Positions 41,080-55,000 of a stretch of 64,000 bases of DNA are shown here, piece after piece. The notes below the pieces were generated by a model. That model was not told the origin of the DNA, did not search any database, and worked only from the letters and a program-made list of their open reading frames with translations. How positions within the stretch are numbered: position 1 is the stretch's first letter; the number at the start of each line of letters is the position of its first letter. The stretch spans positions 830,730 through 894,729 of the forward strand of contig JAIUJO010000226.1 of the NCBI GenBank assembly GCA_023846275.1. Reading direction: 5' to 3'. Source of the stretch: Vanilla planifolia. Lineage: Eukaryota > Streptophyta > Magnoliopsida > Asparagales > Orchidaceae. The position numbers and the translations under genes were made by a program.

Positions 41080-41910
41080 GGATTTTAGCTTAAATGATAT
41101 AATATAAAGTTAAATAATTTATTCGTGCTCTTTCATTAATCTCTACTTCTAAACTTCTAAATAAATTCTATCTAAGAATATTGCTATCAATATCCATTGA
41201 GACTGTTGATGTCCTTATAATTAGTAAATTTTTTAGTAATACCCTAACTACTATAAGGCCTATATGAAGTAATAGAAATCATTTATCTAAGCATTTTTGG
41301 TGCATTTTAGGAGTTATTAATTCTAGGTGCACAATTTGGTTGTCATTTTTTAGACAACAACTTGTACATTATAATGATCAAACAATCTCTCTTCTTTATT
41401 CATTTTCTATTACTATAAATTTTTTATCTAGGGAATAGATTTATATTTTGAACTTCAAAATTCTTTCATTTTTTGTAGCATCTACTAAATCTTCATGGCT
41501 TTGAATGTTTTTTGCCCTTATGGTTATTTTTTGATCTATTTAAACTATTATATTTTAAAATAGTTTTATTTCTTTTGGGCTAGAGATTCTAGTATAGCAG
41601 CAAATTTACTCTTTAGCTTTTTTAATATTTGTTTCTATCATAGATATAATTTCACCATTGTAGCTATTAATTTCTCTATATCTCAATTTAATGTTTATTT
41701 GTTTAATAACTTGATAAATTTCATGAGTTATTACAAATAATATGTCTTATGTGATAATGATCCTCAAGTATTGATGTTTTTTTTAAGAGACATTTTTATT
41801 TAAGGTGCACTCCATTTCAATGAAATAAATATCTATGTTTCCATTTGGGAACTTTTTTGAAACTCTATTAAGTTTTGGCATACAATTTTACCTAGAGTTT
41901 CTCTTGAAAT
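41080..41910 (-). pseudogene. Caulimovirid movement-protein-like remnant
   Basis: The - strand shows a FPNGNIDIYFIEMECTL stretch near 41.85 kb. Further on, near 41.25 kb, a LHIGLIVVRVLL segment matches the YIHIG(L)-containing core of 30K-superfamily movement proteins in Caulimoviridae. Such proteins carry virus through plasmodesmata. Resemblance is motif-level only. The upstream position relative to coat protein and RT fits the family order. Confidence 0.55.
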
Positions 41911-44900
41911 TTTTGTGTAGCCACTTAGGCTAAGGTGAGACCCACTTATGGACATCAATCACACTGTAAGAGAAGGATATTTGTTTAATGTTATCTTTAG
42001 CAAACTTGAGGCTTACAAGAGTAGAAACAAGTCCTCAAATCAAATATGAATCTAAATGTCAAATAAAACATACCCAAACATATGAAATAAAATAATTATA
42101 AATATAAAACACTCCATTTAATTAGAATCTTCTCATTGAGATTAGTCTAATGATGTATTCATCATTTTCTTCAAACCTTGATTGGAAATACTAATAATTA
42201 CCAAAATAAAAACATATAAATAATAAAAAAAAACGTTATTCTAACATTAAGTGGATTTATATTACAGAAAAATAAAGATAAATTAGAGTAATATAATATA
42301 ACCAAATGAAAATTATGTAAAGGTTGCATTAGAGAACATTTTGAGTTTCATTGAAATATAACTAAATCAAAGTAAATGTTTCAACAAATTACATAAATTA
42401 TACAACAAATCTACACTAAAAGATACTAAAAAGGCTAAGTCTGACATCCATAATTATCGAATAAGATGTTAATCAAAATACATCATATATCATGCAAAAA
42501 CATAAGAAAATATTTTAAAATTAAATTAATAAATATTTATTTTAATAGAGCTCATCAAGAGAAGTCTAGTAATGTTTGTTTCATCTAAGTCAAATCTCAT
42601 TTTGTAATTACTATAATTTGCCTAGCAAATTAAACATAAGTAAAAAATAATTTTTTTAAATTAAATAGTATATAATAGATTTAATTTGAAATAAAATGAA
42701 GCAATCAAATATAAAAAAAAATCAAAGTGATGTCTTATAGGTCACCCAAGTGGTGAATTAAAGATTCATAATAGTATAACGAAATCAAATTGAAATATTT
42801 GAAGAAATAAGACATACTATGATAACATTTAATTCTAAGATATTAATGAGATCTTGTATAACATTATCGATACTTAAAACATCCATGAATTGATCTTATA
42901 CAAAGTGTAAAACCTACGAAAAAAAACTATTTAAAATATAAAAATAAATATATAATTGTATAGAGTTTTTCAATTCGAATCCAAATGTCATTTCTTTTGT
43001 CTCAACTAGACCTTGTTAATAAGTACTACGAATAACCAAAGAAAAAGAAATTAAATAGTACAAAATTATTAGTTTAACATTAATGTGAATATAAATTAAA
43101 GGAGAAATGAGATAAAATAAAGTATTATACTACAACAAAAATCGAGGTGATATAAAACTTGCATGAGAAGAGATTAAGACTTATATTGTAACATAACAAA
43201 ATTAAAGAAAACTTTTGAAAATCAGGCAAATTAAGCTGAAAAATTCCAAGACAATAGGTAGATTGATTATAATATCATTGATAGTTAAATTAGGTTGGAT
43301 TTCAAGGGTCACTTAATGCATGAAAAATCATAAAAAATTGAATTTGTAAAAAAATAGAAAACGAATATTTCACTCGATTAAGATCATTGAGATGGTCCAA
43401 CGTCAATTCTTTCTTCTCGATTAGACTTTGTTAGAAATTATTACAAATTACAAAAATAAATAAAATAAATGATAACAAATTAATATTATGATATCGAGTA
43501 GATAGATATTAAAGATGAAATGCAACAAATTCAAACAAAATAATATGACCAAATATTCAGGAAAATTTTGGAATTAGATAAATTATTTGGCAAAAATTCT
43601 TTCCAAAAAACATAAAAGATCAAAATCTACATCCTTCTTTGTAAATCTAATAAGAATTAAAATTTCTCATAAAATATCCCAAAATTATAGAAAATAAAAT
43701 ATTTAAAAATAAAAAATTAATATTTATTGGATGAGGTCATCAAGATTAAACCATTGATGCATTATTTGACTCAATCAACATTCTTTGGAATTACCATAGA
43801 TTATAATAGTAAAATATTGAAACAATATAATACAACCAAATGAATGATTTGCAAAGGTCAATGAAGTAGAAATTACAATTACATAGTAATATAAAAAAAT
43901 AATATAAATAAATTTGAAGAAAGGAGATAGAATATATTGGAAAGTTATATTCCAACATACTAAGATGATTGAGCATAACCTCCATGTTCTTAAAATTTGA
44001 TTTAAATCAAACTGTTCCACAAAAAAGAGTATTTAATTGGATATAACTCATCGAGATGATTTTCGTGATGTTTGTTTTGTCTTGATTAGATTTTATTTGG
44101 AATAATATGAATTACCAATTAAAATAAGCATAAATAATAGATAATAATTATTTCATATTTAGAAAATATATATTAAAGCTAAATGAGATAAATTAAAGCA
44201 TTATAATGTAACAAAATAAAATTAATCCAAAGTTAAACAAACCAATTTAAATAAACACATTTCAAGAAATGAGATAAATGATATGAGAAGGTTGAATTAA
44301 AAGGTACAAATAGAATCATGTCTAACATTCTTAAACTTTAAATTAGATAGAAATCAAAACGTCACATAAAGCATGCCAAAATAATTAAAAATATAATATT
44401 AAGATATTTAAAAAATTATTTAATTGTATAGAACATGTACAGACGAGTTGAATGACATTTCTTTCCTCACATCAGACCACTTTAGAATTATTGCAAATTA
44501 CCAAAGAAAATTAGGATAAATAATAACAGATTGTCATTTTAATAATAAAGTGAAAATATATTATAGTTAAAATGAGATAAACTATGGCAATATAATATGA
44601 TAAGTTTAAAGTGATATATCGATTGCATGAGAAGAGATTTGAGGTTTGATTGTAACATCAAAAAATTGAAGAAATGAGATAAATCTTATATGGATAATTA
44701 CATTCGAAGTTATTAAAGAGATAGAGTATAACATCTTTGATCGTTAGGTCAGGCACAATTCCAATGAAATCTATTTTGTGCCAATCAGGCCTCTTTTGGA
44801 ATAAATATAAATCACTATATTAAAAAGCATTAATAACAATATTTTTTCATAATTAGTAAATTTATAATAATTATGAATGAGTTAAATTGGCATAATGTTG

Positions 44901-47696
44901 AACAACAACGCCAAAGTGAGATAAAGTTCACACTTGAAGAGAATTAGCTTTATAGTACTACAACCAAATCAAGTTGAAAAATATGAAGAAATAAAGTAAC
45001 TTTTATGGGAATGTTCCCTCCCAATTTAATAAAAAGGTGCAGTATAACATTCTTGATCATCAAATCTGGTAAAAATTAAAATATCTTATAATGCATTGAA
45101 AATGACACAAAAAATAAAATAATCTAAAGCATAAAATAATTAAAAAATTCAATGGAGCATGTCATAGAGATTCCAACGATATTTCTTTCATCTCTAGTGA
45201 ACATGCTTCTAATTAATATCAAATACTAAAGTAATTTAACATAAAAAATATTCAATTATTATTTTAATTTAATGTAAATATAAATTATATCTAAAATAAG
45301 ATAACATTACGCAATGTGACATAACTAAAGATAAAAAATGTTTAAAATAATATTGACAAATTTTATAAAGAAGTTACACTCCACAATAATAAGCAGATTG
45401 AGTGTAACATTCTCAGTCATTAAATCTTGCACAAAGGAAAATATCTTATAAATTATGCCATATACCCTCGAAAAAAAATAATGAAAGATATAAAAATGAA
45501 TATTTAAATTTCATCCCATTTTGAATTAATTTGAATTAACTAAGAAATAAAAATAAATAATAAAAAAATTATTTAAAAATGAAGTAAATATGGATTAAAA
45601 TAGAAGTAAAAAAAAGTTGAAGCGATATAATATAACAAAATTAAAACAACTTATAGTTGATACGAGAGAAGATTTAGAGTTAGATAAAAATACACCAAAT
45701 CAAACAAAAAACTTTAAAGAAATAGCATAAAATTTGTAAGAAATTTGCACTACAATGTTCTAAGATGACTGAGTGTAAGATCGTCGATCCCTAAATATGT
45801 TACAAATAAATGCGTATCATAATGTGTGTAAAAATCATAGAAAATAACATAATTAAAATTTAATTGGATAGAGCATGTGGATGTGAGACCAATGATATTT
45901 GTTTGATCACCATCAAATCACATTTGGAAGCACTATAAATTACAAATATAAATAAGCATAAATAATAATAAATTATTGTTATTATTTTTGGGTATATATT
46001 GAAACTAAAACAAGATAATTTAAAATAATGTAATATAATCCTAGGAAAGTAATGTAAAAGTCTCGCAAGAAGAGAATTAGAGTATGATAGTAATTAACCA
46101 AATCAAAGCAAAAGAATTAAAAAAATAAAATATATATGATGGGAAAGCTACATTCCATGATACTAAAGAATTGAGTGCAACATTATTCATCATTAAATAA
46201 GGATTGAATTAAAATATTTTATAAAACGTTCATATATATTAAAAAATATATTTAATTAGATAAAGCTTGTGAAGAAAAGTTCAATGACATTTGCTTAGTT
46301 TTCAGTAGACCTTATTTGGAATTAATGTTGGAAAGAAAATTACTAATGTATATTTTATCTAAAATGAAATAAATTTTGTTAATACAATGTAAACTAGTCA
46401 TAGTGATGTAAATCTCTCACGTGTGAAGAGTTATAGCTTTAAAGTGTTAAAATCAGGTAAAGTAAACAAATTGAAGAAATGAGAAAAACTATATCAAAAA
46501 ACTACATTCTAAGATACTAAAGAGAACAATGCAACATTGATAACCATCAAATTAATTAAAAATCAAAATGAGTACCAAAGAACACAAATACTCTAAGAAT
46601 AAAAATATTTTTAAAATTAAAAGTAAATATGTAATTGGATATAGCTGATCATGATGGGTCCAATGATGTTTATTTCATCTCTATTTGACCTCAATTGAAA
46701 TTAATGGAAATAACATAAGCAATTGAACATAAATAATAAAAAATTATTGTTTTGATTCTAGGGATCTATATATTACAACTAAAATTATAAAAAATGAAGT
46801 AATTAATATACCCAAATAAAAATAATGTAATCTTCACAAGATATGAGAGCAATAGTTTCATAGTAATATGAAAAATTCAATATAAAAATTTTAAAGAAAT
46901 AAGAAAAATATTTTAGAGGGATTGTATTCTAATATACTAAGGACAATAAGTGTATCATCCTTAATTATCAAATATTAGGTTAAAATGTCTCATAGAGTGA
47001 GTAAAGACCTTAGTGAAGAATATATTTCAAGTAATTTAAGAAATTAGTCAATTTTGGTGGGAAAGTTGCACTCTAAAATACTGTGAAGTTTGAGTGCAAT
47101 ATTCTCAATTATCAAATCTAGTTTAAAGAAAATGTCTCTTAAAGCATGCCAAAACCCTAGAAAATAACTCTATTAAAATATTAAAATTATTATTTATTTA
47201 GATAGAGAACATTAAGACAATTCTAACAATAACTTACATCTTGATCAAACATCGTCTAAAATTACTATGATTTATGAAAGTAAATAGGTAAAAATAATTA
47301 TAATTTAATATTTGGTTATAAGGTAAATTAAATAGACATTAAAGTACAAATGAAATAAATTGAAGTTATTTAATCTAATGAAACCTTAGAGGTCAAAGTA
47401 ACAAACTTATTGAGAGATATTAGATAAATTGCACACCAAAGTTGCATTCCAAAAAAATAAAAAGATTTAGTGTAACATCATCAATTGTTAAATTAGGTGT
47501 GAAAGTAAATGACTCTTAAAACATCCAAAAACCTAGAAAATAAATGTTTAAAAATATAAAAATGATTATTTATTTTGATGGAGAACAATAGGACAAATTT
47601 GATGACATTTATTTTTTCTCAATCCAACATCTTTTTGAATTTTGTGATGTGTTAATTTTAATAAAAAAAAGTAATAAATTATTATTGTAATATTGA

Positions 47697-47717
47697 ATAT
47701 ATATATATATATATATA
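47697..47717. repeat. (TA)n tract in the satellite
   Basis: Alternating TA at the point where reverse units have aagtaaatatatattaaag. It is growth of the unit's own short TA box, at the same unit phase as the tract at 58853-58869. Confidence 0.85.
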
Positions 47718-50700
47718 ATTTAAATTTAAAAAGAGATAAATTAAAGAAAAGTATTATAACAAAATCAAAACAACTTTGATTAATGTGGGAGGAGAATTAA
47801 AGATTCATTCTGACATAAGAAAATTGAACTAGAAAATTTAAGAACTTAAATAAGAATTATGGGAAAATTACATTGAAAAATAATAAAAGGAGCAAGTTTA
47901 GCATCCTCAATTATCAAATAAGGTATTAATGAAAATGTCTCGTAAAAAATGCAAAAAAAATAGATAATAAAAAATTTTAAAACATAAATATGAATATTTC
48001 ATTAAATGAAGCTCCTGAGGATGAGTCAATTGACATTTATATCTTCCCGATCCAAATTAGTTAGAATTACAATATGTTATAATACTAAATAAATATGAAT
48101 AATAATTATAAATTGCTACTTTTTTATCAAACAATATAAATTAATAGTAAAATAATATCAACAAAACATTGTAATATAAAAAACTAGAAGTGATATAAAG
48201 GTCACACCAAGAGAGATTTAGTGTTTCATAATAACATAACTAAATAAAACAAAAAGATTTCAAAAAAAAAAGATCAATTGTATGGGAAAGTTCCATTTAA
48301 GGACACTAAGGAGATCAAGTATAACATTCTTAGTCATTAAAATTTGTTATGGATCAAAATGTCTCGTAAAGTGTGCAAAAATAATAAAAAAAATATTAAA
48401 AAAAACTTAAAAATGACTATTAAATTAGGTAAAGGTTATTGAGACTACAAAAAAATTTGCTTTGTCTTAATTGCACCTCATTTGGAATTACTTTGAATTA
48501 CAAAACTTAATATACTTAACAAATCATAAATTATTTTTTTAATTCTTTGTAAATATATTTTAAAGATAAAGGATATATGGTCATGTACTGTAATAAAATG
48601 AAATTGAAATGATGAAAATGTCATGACATAGGCGATTTAGACTTACAAAATAGTATAACAACATAAAAGTGAAAAGGATTATGAAATGAAACAAGTTGTT
48701 TAAAAAGCTATATATAAACATACTATAGAGATCGAGTTTGAGATCCTCAATTGTACTAAAATGAGACGAATTGAAGTAATATAACATAGCCAAGTGGAAG
48801 AGATGCATGGTCAAACAGGAGAATAATTAGAGTTTCATGATACTATAAAAGATCAAAGTGAAAGATGTAAAGGAAAAAGGCAAATTGATTGGGAAAGTTC
48901 CATTCCAACATATGTCTTTTAAAAAATGTCCAAACCCCATAAAAATATTAAAAACTAAAAAATTTAATAAGATAGAGCTCTTCGAAATTATGACTATGAT
49001 CAAACCATGTTTAGAATTATCATATTACCAAAGTAAATAAACATAAATTACCATTAATTATTCTCATAATATTTAGTAAACATTTAGTAAAGATAAAATT
49101 ACAAAAATTGAATTAATGTAATATAACTAAATCAAAGACATGTTAAAGCACACTAGAGAAGAGATTTATGGTTATATAATAATATAGCGAAGTCTATGCA
49201 AAATAGTTTTAGAAATAGACACGGTTATTCAGAAAGTTGCATTCAAAGATTTGAATGAGAACATCTGTAACATACTAAATTATGGAAAAATATTCCAATA
49301 AAAATTTCTTGTAACAAATCCTTATACAATTAAAAAATTAAAAAAAAATTTAAATTAAATATTTAATTGGATAAATCTTACTATTATGAGTCTAACTGTG
49401 CTTGCTTGATGGTAATCAAACCTTAATTAGAATTACTATGAATTTAGAAAATAAATAATGATATATAAAAAAAAATTATTTTAATATTAAGTAAATACAT
49501 CATAATGATCAAAATAATATAAGTTGAAGCAATATGATATGATTAAATCAAGTAGCATAAACGTTACACTAGAAGAGAATTATAGTATTATATTATCCTA
49601 AAAAAGTCAAAGCAAAAAAATTAAAGAAATAACATCAATTATATTGAAATAGAAACTTTTGAAAAAGTGAGATCACTTATAAGGGAAAGTTGCATCCCAT
49701 GATAATAATGAGATCGAGTGTGACATTCTGAATAATTAAAAAAGTAGAAGATAATAATGACTCATAAATCTTAGCAAAATCATAGAAGCAAATAATTAAA
49801 AAGTAAAAAAAAATGAAAATTTAAATAATCACATGTTGTTAAAGTGAGTCTAATGACTTAAATTTTATCTTGAATGCCCTTGTTTGGAATTAGCATGAAT
49901 TAGTGAAGTATATAAGCATAAATAAAAAAAATATTATTTTAATTTTAAGAAAAAAAATAATAATGTTTATGTGGATAAATTAATGTATTGTAACGAAACT
50001 AAATCAAAGCTTTCCAGATTTCATGTGATTGAAGATTTAGTGTTTCATAGCAATATAATCAAATCAAAAATAAAAATTAGAAGAGATGAGATAAATTCTA
50101 TATGGAAAGTTGCTTTCCAAGAATCTAATAAGATTGACTGTAACATCTTACATCATCAATTATGTATGAATTGAAATGTCTCAAAAAATATATCAAAACC
50201 TAAAATAACATTTTATAAATACTAAGATGAATATTTTGTCAAATAGATAATATTTTTAACTTCAATTAAATATACATTAAATAAAGATGATATAAATTGT
50301 AGAAATATAATATCACAAAATAAATTACATGTAAGGGTCACATGATAAAAATTTTACACTTACATATAATTCTAGTCAATTAAAAACAAAAACATTTAAG
50401 AAATAAGATAATTATATAAGAAAAATGTGTTCCATAACATTATGGAGATCTAGTGCACAATACTACATCACCAAATTAGAGATTTATAAAAATGTGCTAT
50501 GTAACATGGCAAAACCCTACAAAAAAACATCGAAAAATAAAAAAAGTGTATGTTAAATTAGACGAAGCTCATGCAGATCTGTCCAACAATGTTTCTTTTA
50601 TCATGATAACACCTCATTTAGAATTACTACAAATTACAAAACTAAATAACTATAAATTATAAGAAAATTATATTTCAAAGTTTAATAAATAAATTGTAGA

Positions 50701-50783
50701 GATAAAATTAGATAAATTGATGAATTATGTCATAAACTAATCAAGCTAGGTAAATGTTAAACGATAGGAGAATTAAAGTTTCG

Positions 50784-50810
50784 TATATATATATATATAT
50801 ATATATATAT
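50784..50810. repeat. (TA)n tract in the satellite, different phase
   Basis: Twenty-seven bases of alternating TA between gaattaaagtttcg and ccaaattgtagag. Here the consensus has catagtaatataacc, so this expansion arose at a different place in the unit from the others. Confidence 0.9.
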
Positions 50811-52000
50811 CCAAATTGTAGAGAATAATTTGAAACAATGAGATAACTTATGCCAAAACTTTCGATTCCAAGACAATAAGGAAGTTAGGTATGACGTTCT
50901 TCATCATTAAATTAGATCAAAATAATAATTTCTTAAAATGTGATCTAAAAATGTAGAAATAAATTGTTAAATATATAAAAATAAAATAGTGGATATCACT
51001 CTTTCATATCAATCAAACATTATTTGGAATTATTATAAATTAAAAAAAAAAATAAGTAAAAGCAAAAAGAAACTATCATTTTAATGTTATGTAAATATAT
51101 ATATCGAAGCTAAAATGAGATAAATTAAAGCAATGTAATAAAACCAAATAAAAGACATGCAAATAACAATTTACAGTAGATTTATACAAGAAGGCTTCAT
51201 TCGAAGATGCTTGTGAGACTGAGTGCAATATCCTCAATCATTAAAATAGGTATGAATTAAAATATCACATAAAGAATGCTAAAAGTTTAGAAAATAAATT
51301 TCAAAATTTCATTAGATAGAGCTCATCAAGGTTAGCTCAATAATGTTTGTTTCCTTGTGATAAAATTTAATTTGCAATTACATTACCTTTAAAAAGTTAG
51401 GAAAATAAATAACAAATAAAATTTATTTTAATATTAAGTAAACATACAATAATGATAAAAATAAAATTGATTTAAGCTTTGTAACATTAGAAAAGTAAAG
51501 CGATGCAAATGCCATAGAAGAGAAGATTTATGTGGTATTATCGCATTCCAATAAACTAACAAGATCAAATGTGGCATCCTAGATCATTAGAAAAGGTTTG
51601 AATCAAATTGTCTCATGAAATTGTGAAAATCTTAAAAAGTAAAATTTGTAAAAAAGAAATGTATAAATTAATACTAAATTTCATATTGTTCATCGAGACG
51701 TCCAACAAATAATTTCATCTAAATCGTATATCATTTGGAATTAATACATATAACTAAAATAAATATGAAAAAACTATGATAAATAACTATTTTGATATTA
51801 AGTAAATAAATTTTAAAGTAGAAATGATCTCAATTAAAATAACTCAACATAACCAAATCAATGACACAAAGATTACAAAACATGAAAAATCATTTAAGTA
51901 AAATATTTATAAATATTAAAAAAAATTAATATTTAATTGGAATTAGCATATCTAGACCAGTCCAATGACGTTTGTTTTGTCTCGATTAGACCTTCTATAA

Positions 52001-55000
52001 AATTACTCTGAATTATAATAGAAAATCAGTATAAATAATAAACAAATATCTCAAATGTAATTAAATATAAACTAAACCTATAATGAGATAAATTAAAGAA
52101 TATCATATAAGAAAAATTGAATATAGTTAAAGATGACATAATAGTAAATTTAGAGTTTCATGTACAAAAAATCAAGAAACTAAATAATTTAAAAATATAA
52201 AAATAACTTTTAATTGAACACAACTTATTGAGATGTGTCCAATAACATCTCATCTCAATAAAATCCTTTTTTAATTTGTATAAATTATAAAAACAAATGC
52301 ACATTTATAATAATGAATTATGAATTTAATAGTTAGTAAATATATATATTAATAATGACATAAGATAAATTATAGAATTATAAAATAACCACAAAAGACT
52401 AATGTATGGCCCACAAAAATGGAGAGTTACCATTATATAACTATTCAACTAAATCAAAATAAAAAATTACAAGAAATCAGAAATTGTAATGAATAGATGA
52501 ATTCTAAGTACTAAAGAAATTGCATGCAACATACTCATTGATATAATCAGATATGATTTATCTCTTATGCCATGTGAAAATCATTAAAAATAAAATTTTA
52601 AAAATATTAAAGATATATTTAATTGGATTTATCTTTTATGGGTGACTACACTGACATTTATAACATCTTACTAAGATATTTTTAGAATTACACTAAATTA
52701 TAAATTTTAACAAGAATAAATAATAACATATTACTATTTTATATTAATTAAATATTTTTTAAAGTGAAAATGAGGAAAATTAAAGGATTGTAATGTAACA
52801 AAATAAAAATGATTTATAAGTCTCATAAGAGGAGAATCTGAGCTTTGTAGTAATATATCCAAATTATTGAAAAATTTTCAAGAAGTGATATAAATTATAA
52901 GTCAAAATTGTACTCCAAGTTACTATTCAGATTGAATATAATAACCTTGATCATTTGCTAAGGTACTATTTAAAATATCTTACAAAGCATTGTAAAATAG
53001 AAGAATACAAATATTAAAAAATATTAAAATTATTTTTTAATTACATAGAGCACCTTTTGACAATGCTAGTGACATTTACTTTATCAATGTTGGACATCAT
53101 TTAGAATTTTCATGAATTACAAATAAAATGATGATAAATAATATTAAATTATTTTTTAATAGAAATTAAATATATGATAAAGTTAAAATGAGATAAATTC
53201 AAGCATTATAATGCAATAAAATTGTAGTAAGGTAATGGTAATGGGAGAAGATTTAGAGTTTCTTAGAAATATCAGTAAACCAATAAAAACTTTCGAAGGA
53301 ATATGATAAACTATGTAGGAATGTTCTACTACATGACACTGATGAAACTAGCAACAACATCCTCGATTTTTAAATCAAGTATAAATGAAAATGTTAGTTA
53401 AAGCATCCTAAACTATGTGACATGAAAATTTTTAAAAAATATTAAAAATATGTTTAATTATATAGAGCAAATTAAGACTAAATAATCATAAATAATAATC
53501 AAAAAACTATTTTATATAAACTAAACATATAATAAATCTAAAATAACATAAGTGCAAGCCATTAGTTATTATACAACAATGTTGTATTCCAATAAACTAA
53601 GGGGGTCAAGTGTAACGTACATGATCATAAAATCATGTATAAATTGAAATATTCTATAAAGAAGGACAATAATCCTTAAAAATACTTAATAAGATAAAGC
53701 TCATTAAGACAAGACAAATTACATTTATTTCTGACTTTATTCGACCTCTTTTAAATAATGCAAATTAACAAATAAACATAAATTACTAACTTAAATATAA
53801 TTAAATATACATTAATGGCAAATGAGATAAATTGAAGCAATGTAATATATCATAATCAAAATGTTGTGATGGTCTATATCAGAAGAATTGGTATAACATT
53901 GTAACTTAACTAAATTAAACTAAAAAACTTTAATAAATGAGTTAAATTATATGAAAATGAAACATGCAGAGTTGCTAGAGGAAACAACTGTAACTTCTTT
54001 GATCTACAAATTTGGTAGAAACATAAAGGACTCAATGGGTCAAACAATTTTCAAAATGAAGTTTTTAAAATTTAAAAAAATATGTTATTTGATAGAGCTC
54101 ATCTAGATAGATATAACAACTTTTGTTTCATCTTGATTGAAACCATCCATATTTAGTACAAATTTTCAAAGTAAATAATTAAAAATAAAAATAAAGTATT
54201 ACTTCAATAAAAATATATTTAAAATTGTAACTAGATAAATTGAGGGAATGTAATTTAACAAGTGAATGTTGTAAAGTTATCATGAAAGAAGTTTTATAAT
54301 AACATCATAATAGTACAAAATCTAAAAGAAAATAATCAAAAAATAAGACATGCTTTTCAAGAATCTTCATTCCAACATACAAAGGAGATGGAATGTAATA
54401 TCCTTGATTGCTAAAGCAAAGAATAAATCAAAATCAACTCATAAGGCAAAACAAAAATGTGAGAAATAAAAAAATTTAAAAATGAAAGCAAAGATGTTTG
54501 TTTTAATTTGATTAGATCTAGTTTTGAGTTGTTATGATTTATTGAAGTATATTAACACAAATAATAAAAATTTACATTTTAAAAGTGAGTTATTATATGT
54601 TAAAGCTAAACTGAAATAAATAAAAGTCATGTAATATAACTATTCAAATGTTATGTAATGCACGCACAAGAGGAGCTTTAAAATTGCATAGTTATATAAG
54701 AAAATAAAAAAATTTATTTGAAGAAATGAGATAAATTACTTGAGATAATTACTTTCCAAGATGCTAAACAGATTGAGTATACCATTTTTTATCATCAAAA
54801 GAGGATCCAATCATAAGAATTTCATAAAGAATACAAAAGCCCTAAAAAAATTAGAAATATAAAAAACTATTTTTAATTAAGTAGAGCTCATCGAGACATA
54901 TCCAATGATTTTTGTTTTCGTCTCGATCAGAGTATGTTAAGATTAATATTGAATAAAGAAACCAAATAAACATAAATATAAAAAATAATTATTTGTATAA

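Larger units (their letters stand above)
36190..42025 (-). mobile_element. Broken endogenous caulimovirid (plant pararetrovirus)
   Basis: On the - strand, parts lie in the order of a Caulimoviridae polyprotein: a movement-protein-like region (about 41.9-41.1 kb), a coat-protein-like region ending in a basic zinc-knuckle remnant (about 40.8-39.4 kb), a protease interval, reverse transcriptase (about 38.35-37.75 kb) and RNase H (about 37.5-37.2 kb), with a C-terminal tail to about 36.25 kb. RT motifs favour Caulimoviridae over Ty3/gypsy, and the single long polyprotein order suggests a florendovirus- or petuvirus-like member. About 5.8 kb remains. It is degenerate throughout with many interruptions, so it is an old integration. 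No tRNA-Met primer site was recognised. Confidence 0.78.
42026..52000 (-). repeat. Satellite, inverted block F, first half
   Basis: The satellite resumes at about 42026-42035 in A-rich orientation with a tcaaatatgaatctaaatgt box (consensus tcaaattaggtatgaatcaaaatgt). Landmarks follow at about 42126, 42547, 42962 and 43380 (steps 415-421 bp) and onward. Shortened units occur near 43.7 and 44.9 kb. The boxes gaattactatgaatta, aaatgagataaatt, gcattccaagatact and gatagagctcatcaag recur throughout. The open frames at 43775-44020, 48581-48814 and 49971-50174 are repeat frames. No gene is seen. Confidence 0.85.

Noticed and set aside
31983-42025. A single ~10-kb LTR element with both coding halves
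   Set aside because: The two halves are on opposite strands and each has its own RT of a different family (copia-type and caulimovirid-type), so they are two elements.
31970-42130. The insert sits exactly on a gagctc palindrome shared by both satellite flanks
   Set aside because: On closer reading the right-hand satellite already resumes near 42026, about 100 bp of unit earlier than the gagctc box, so the two flanks end at different unit phases.
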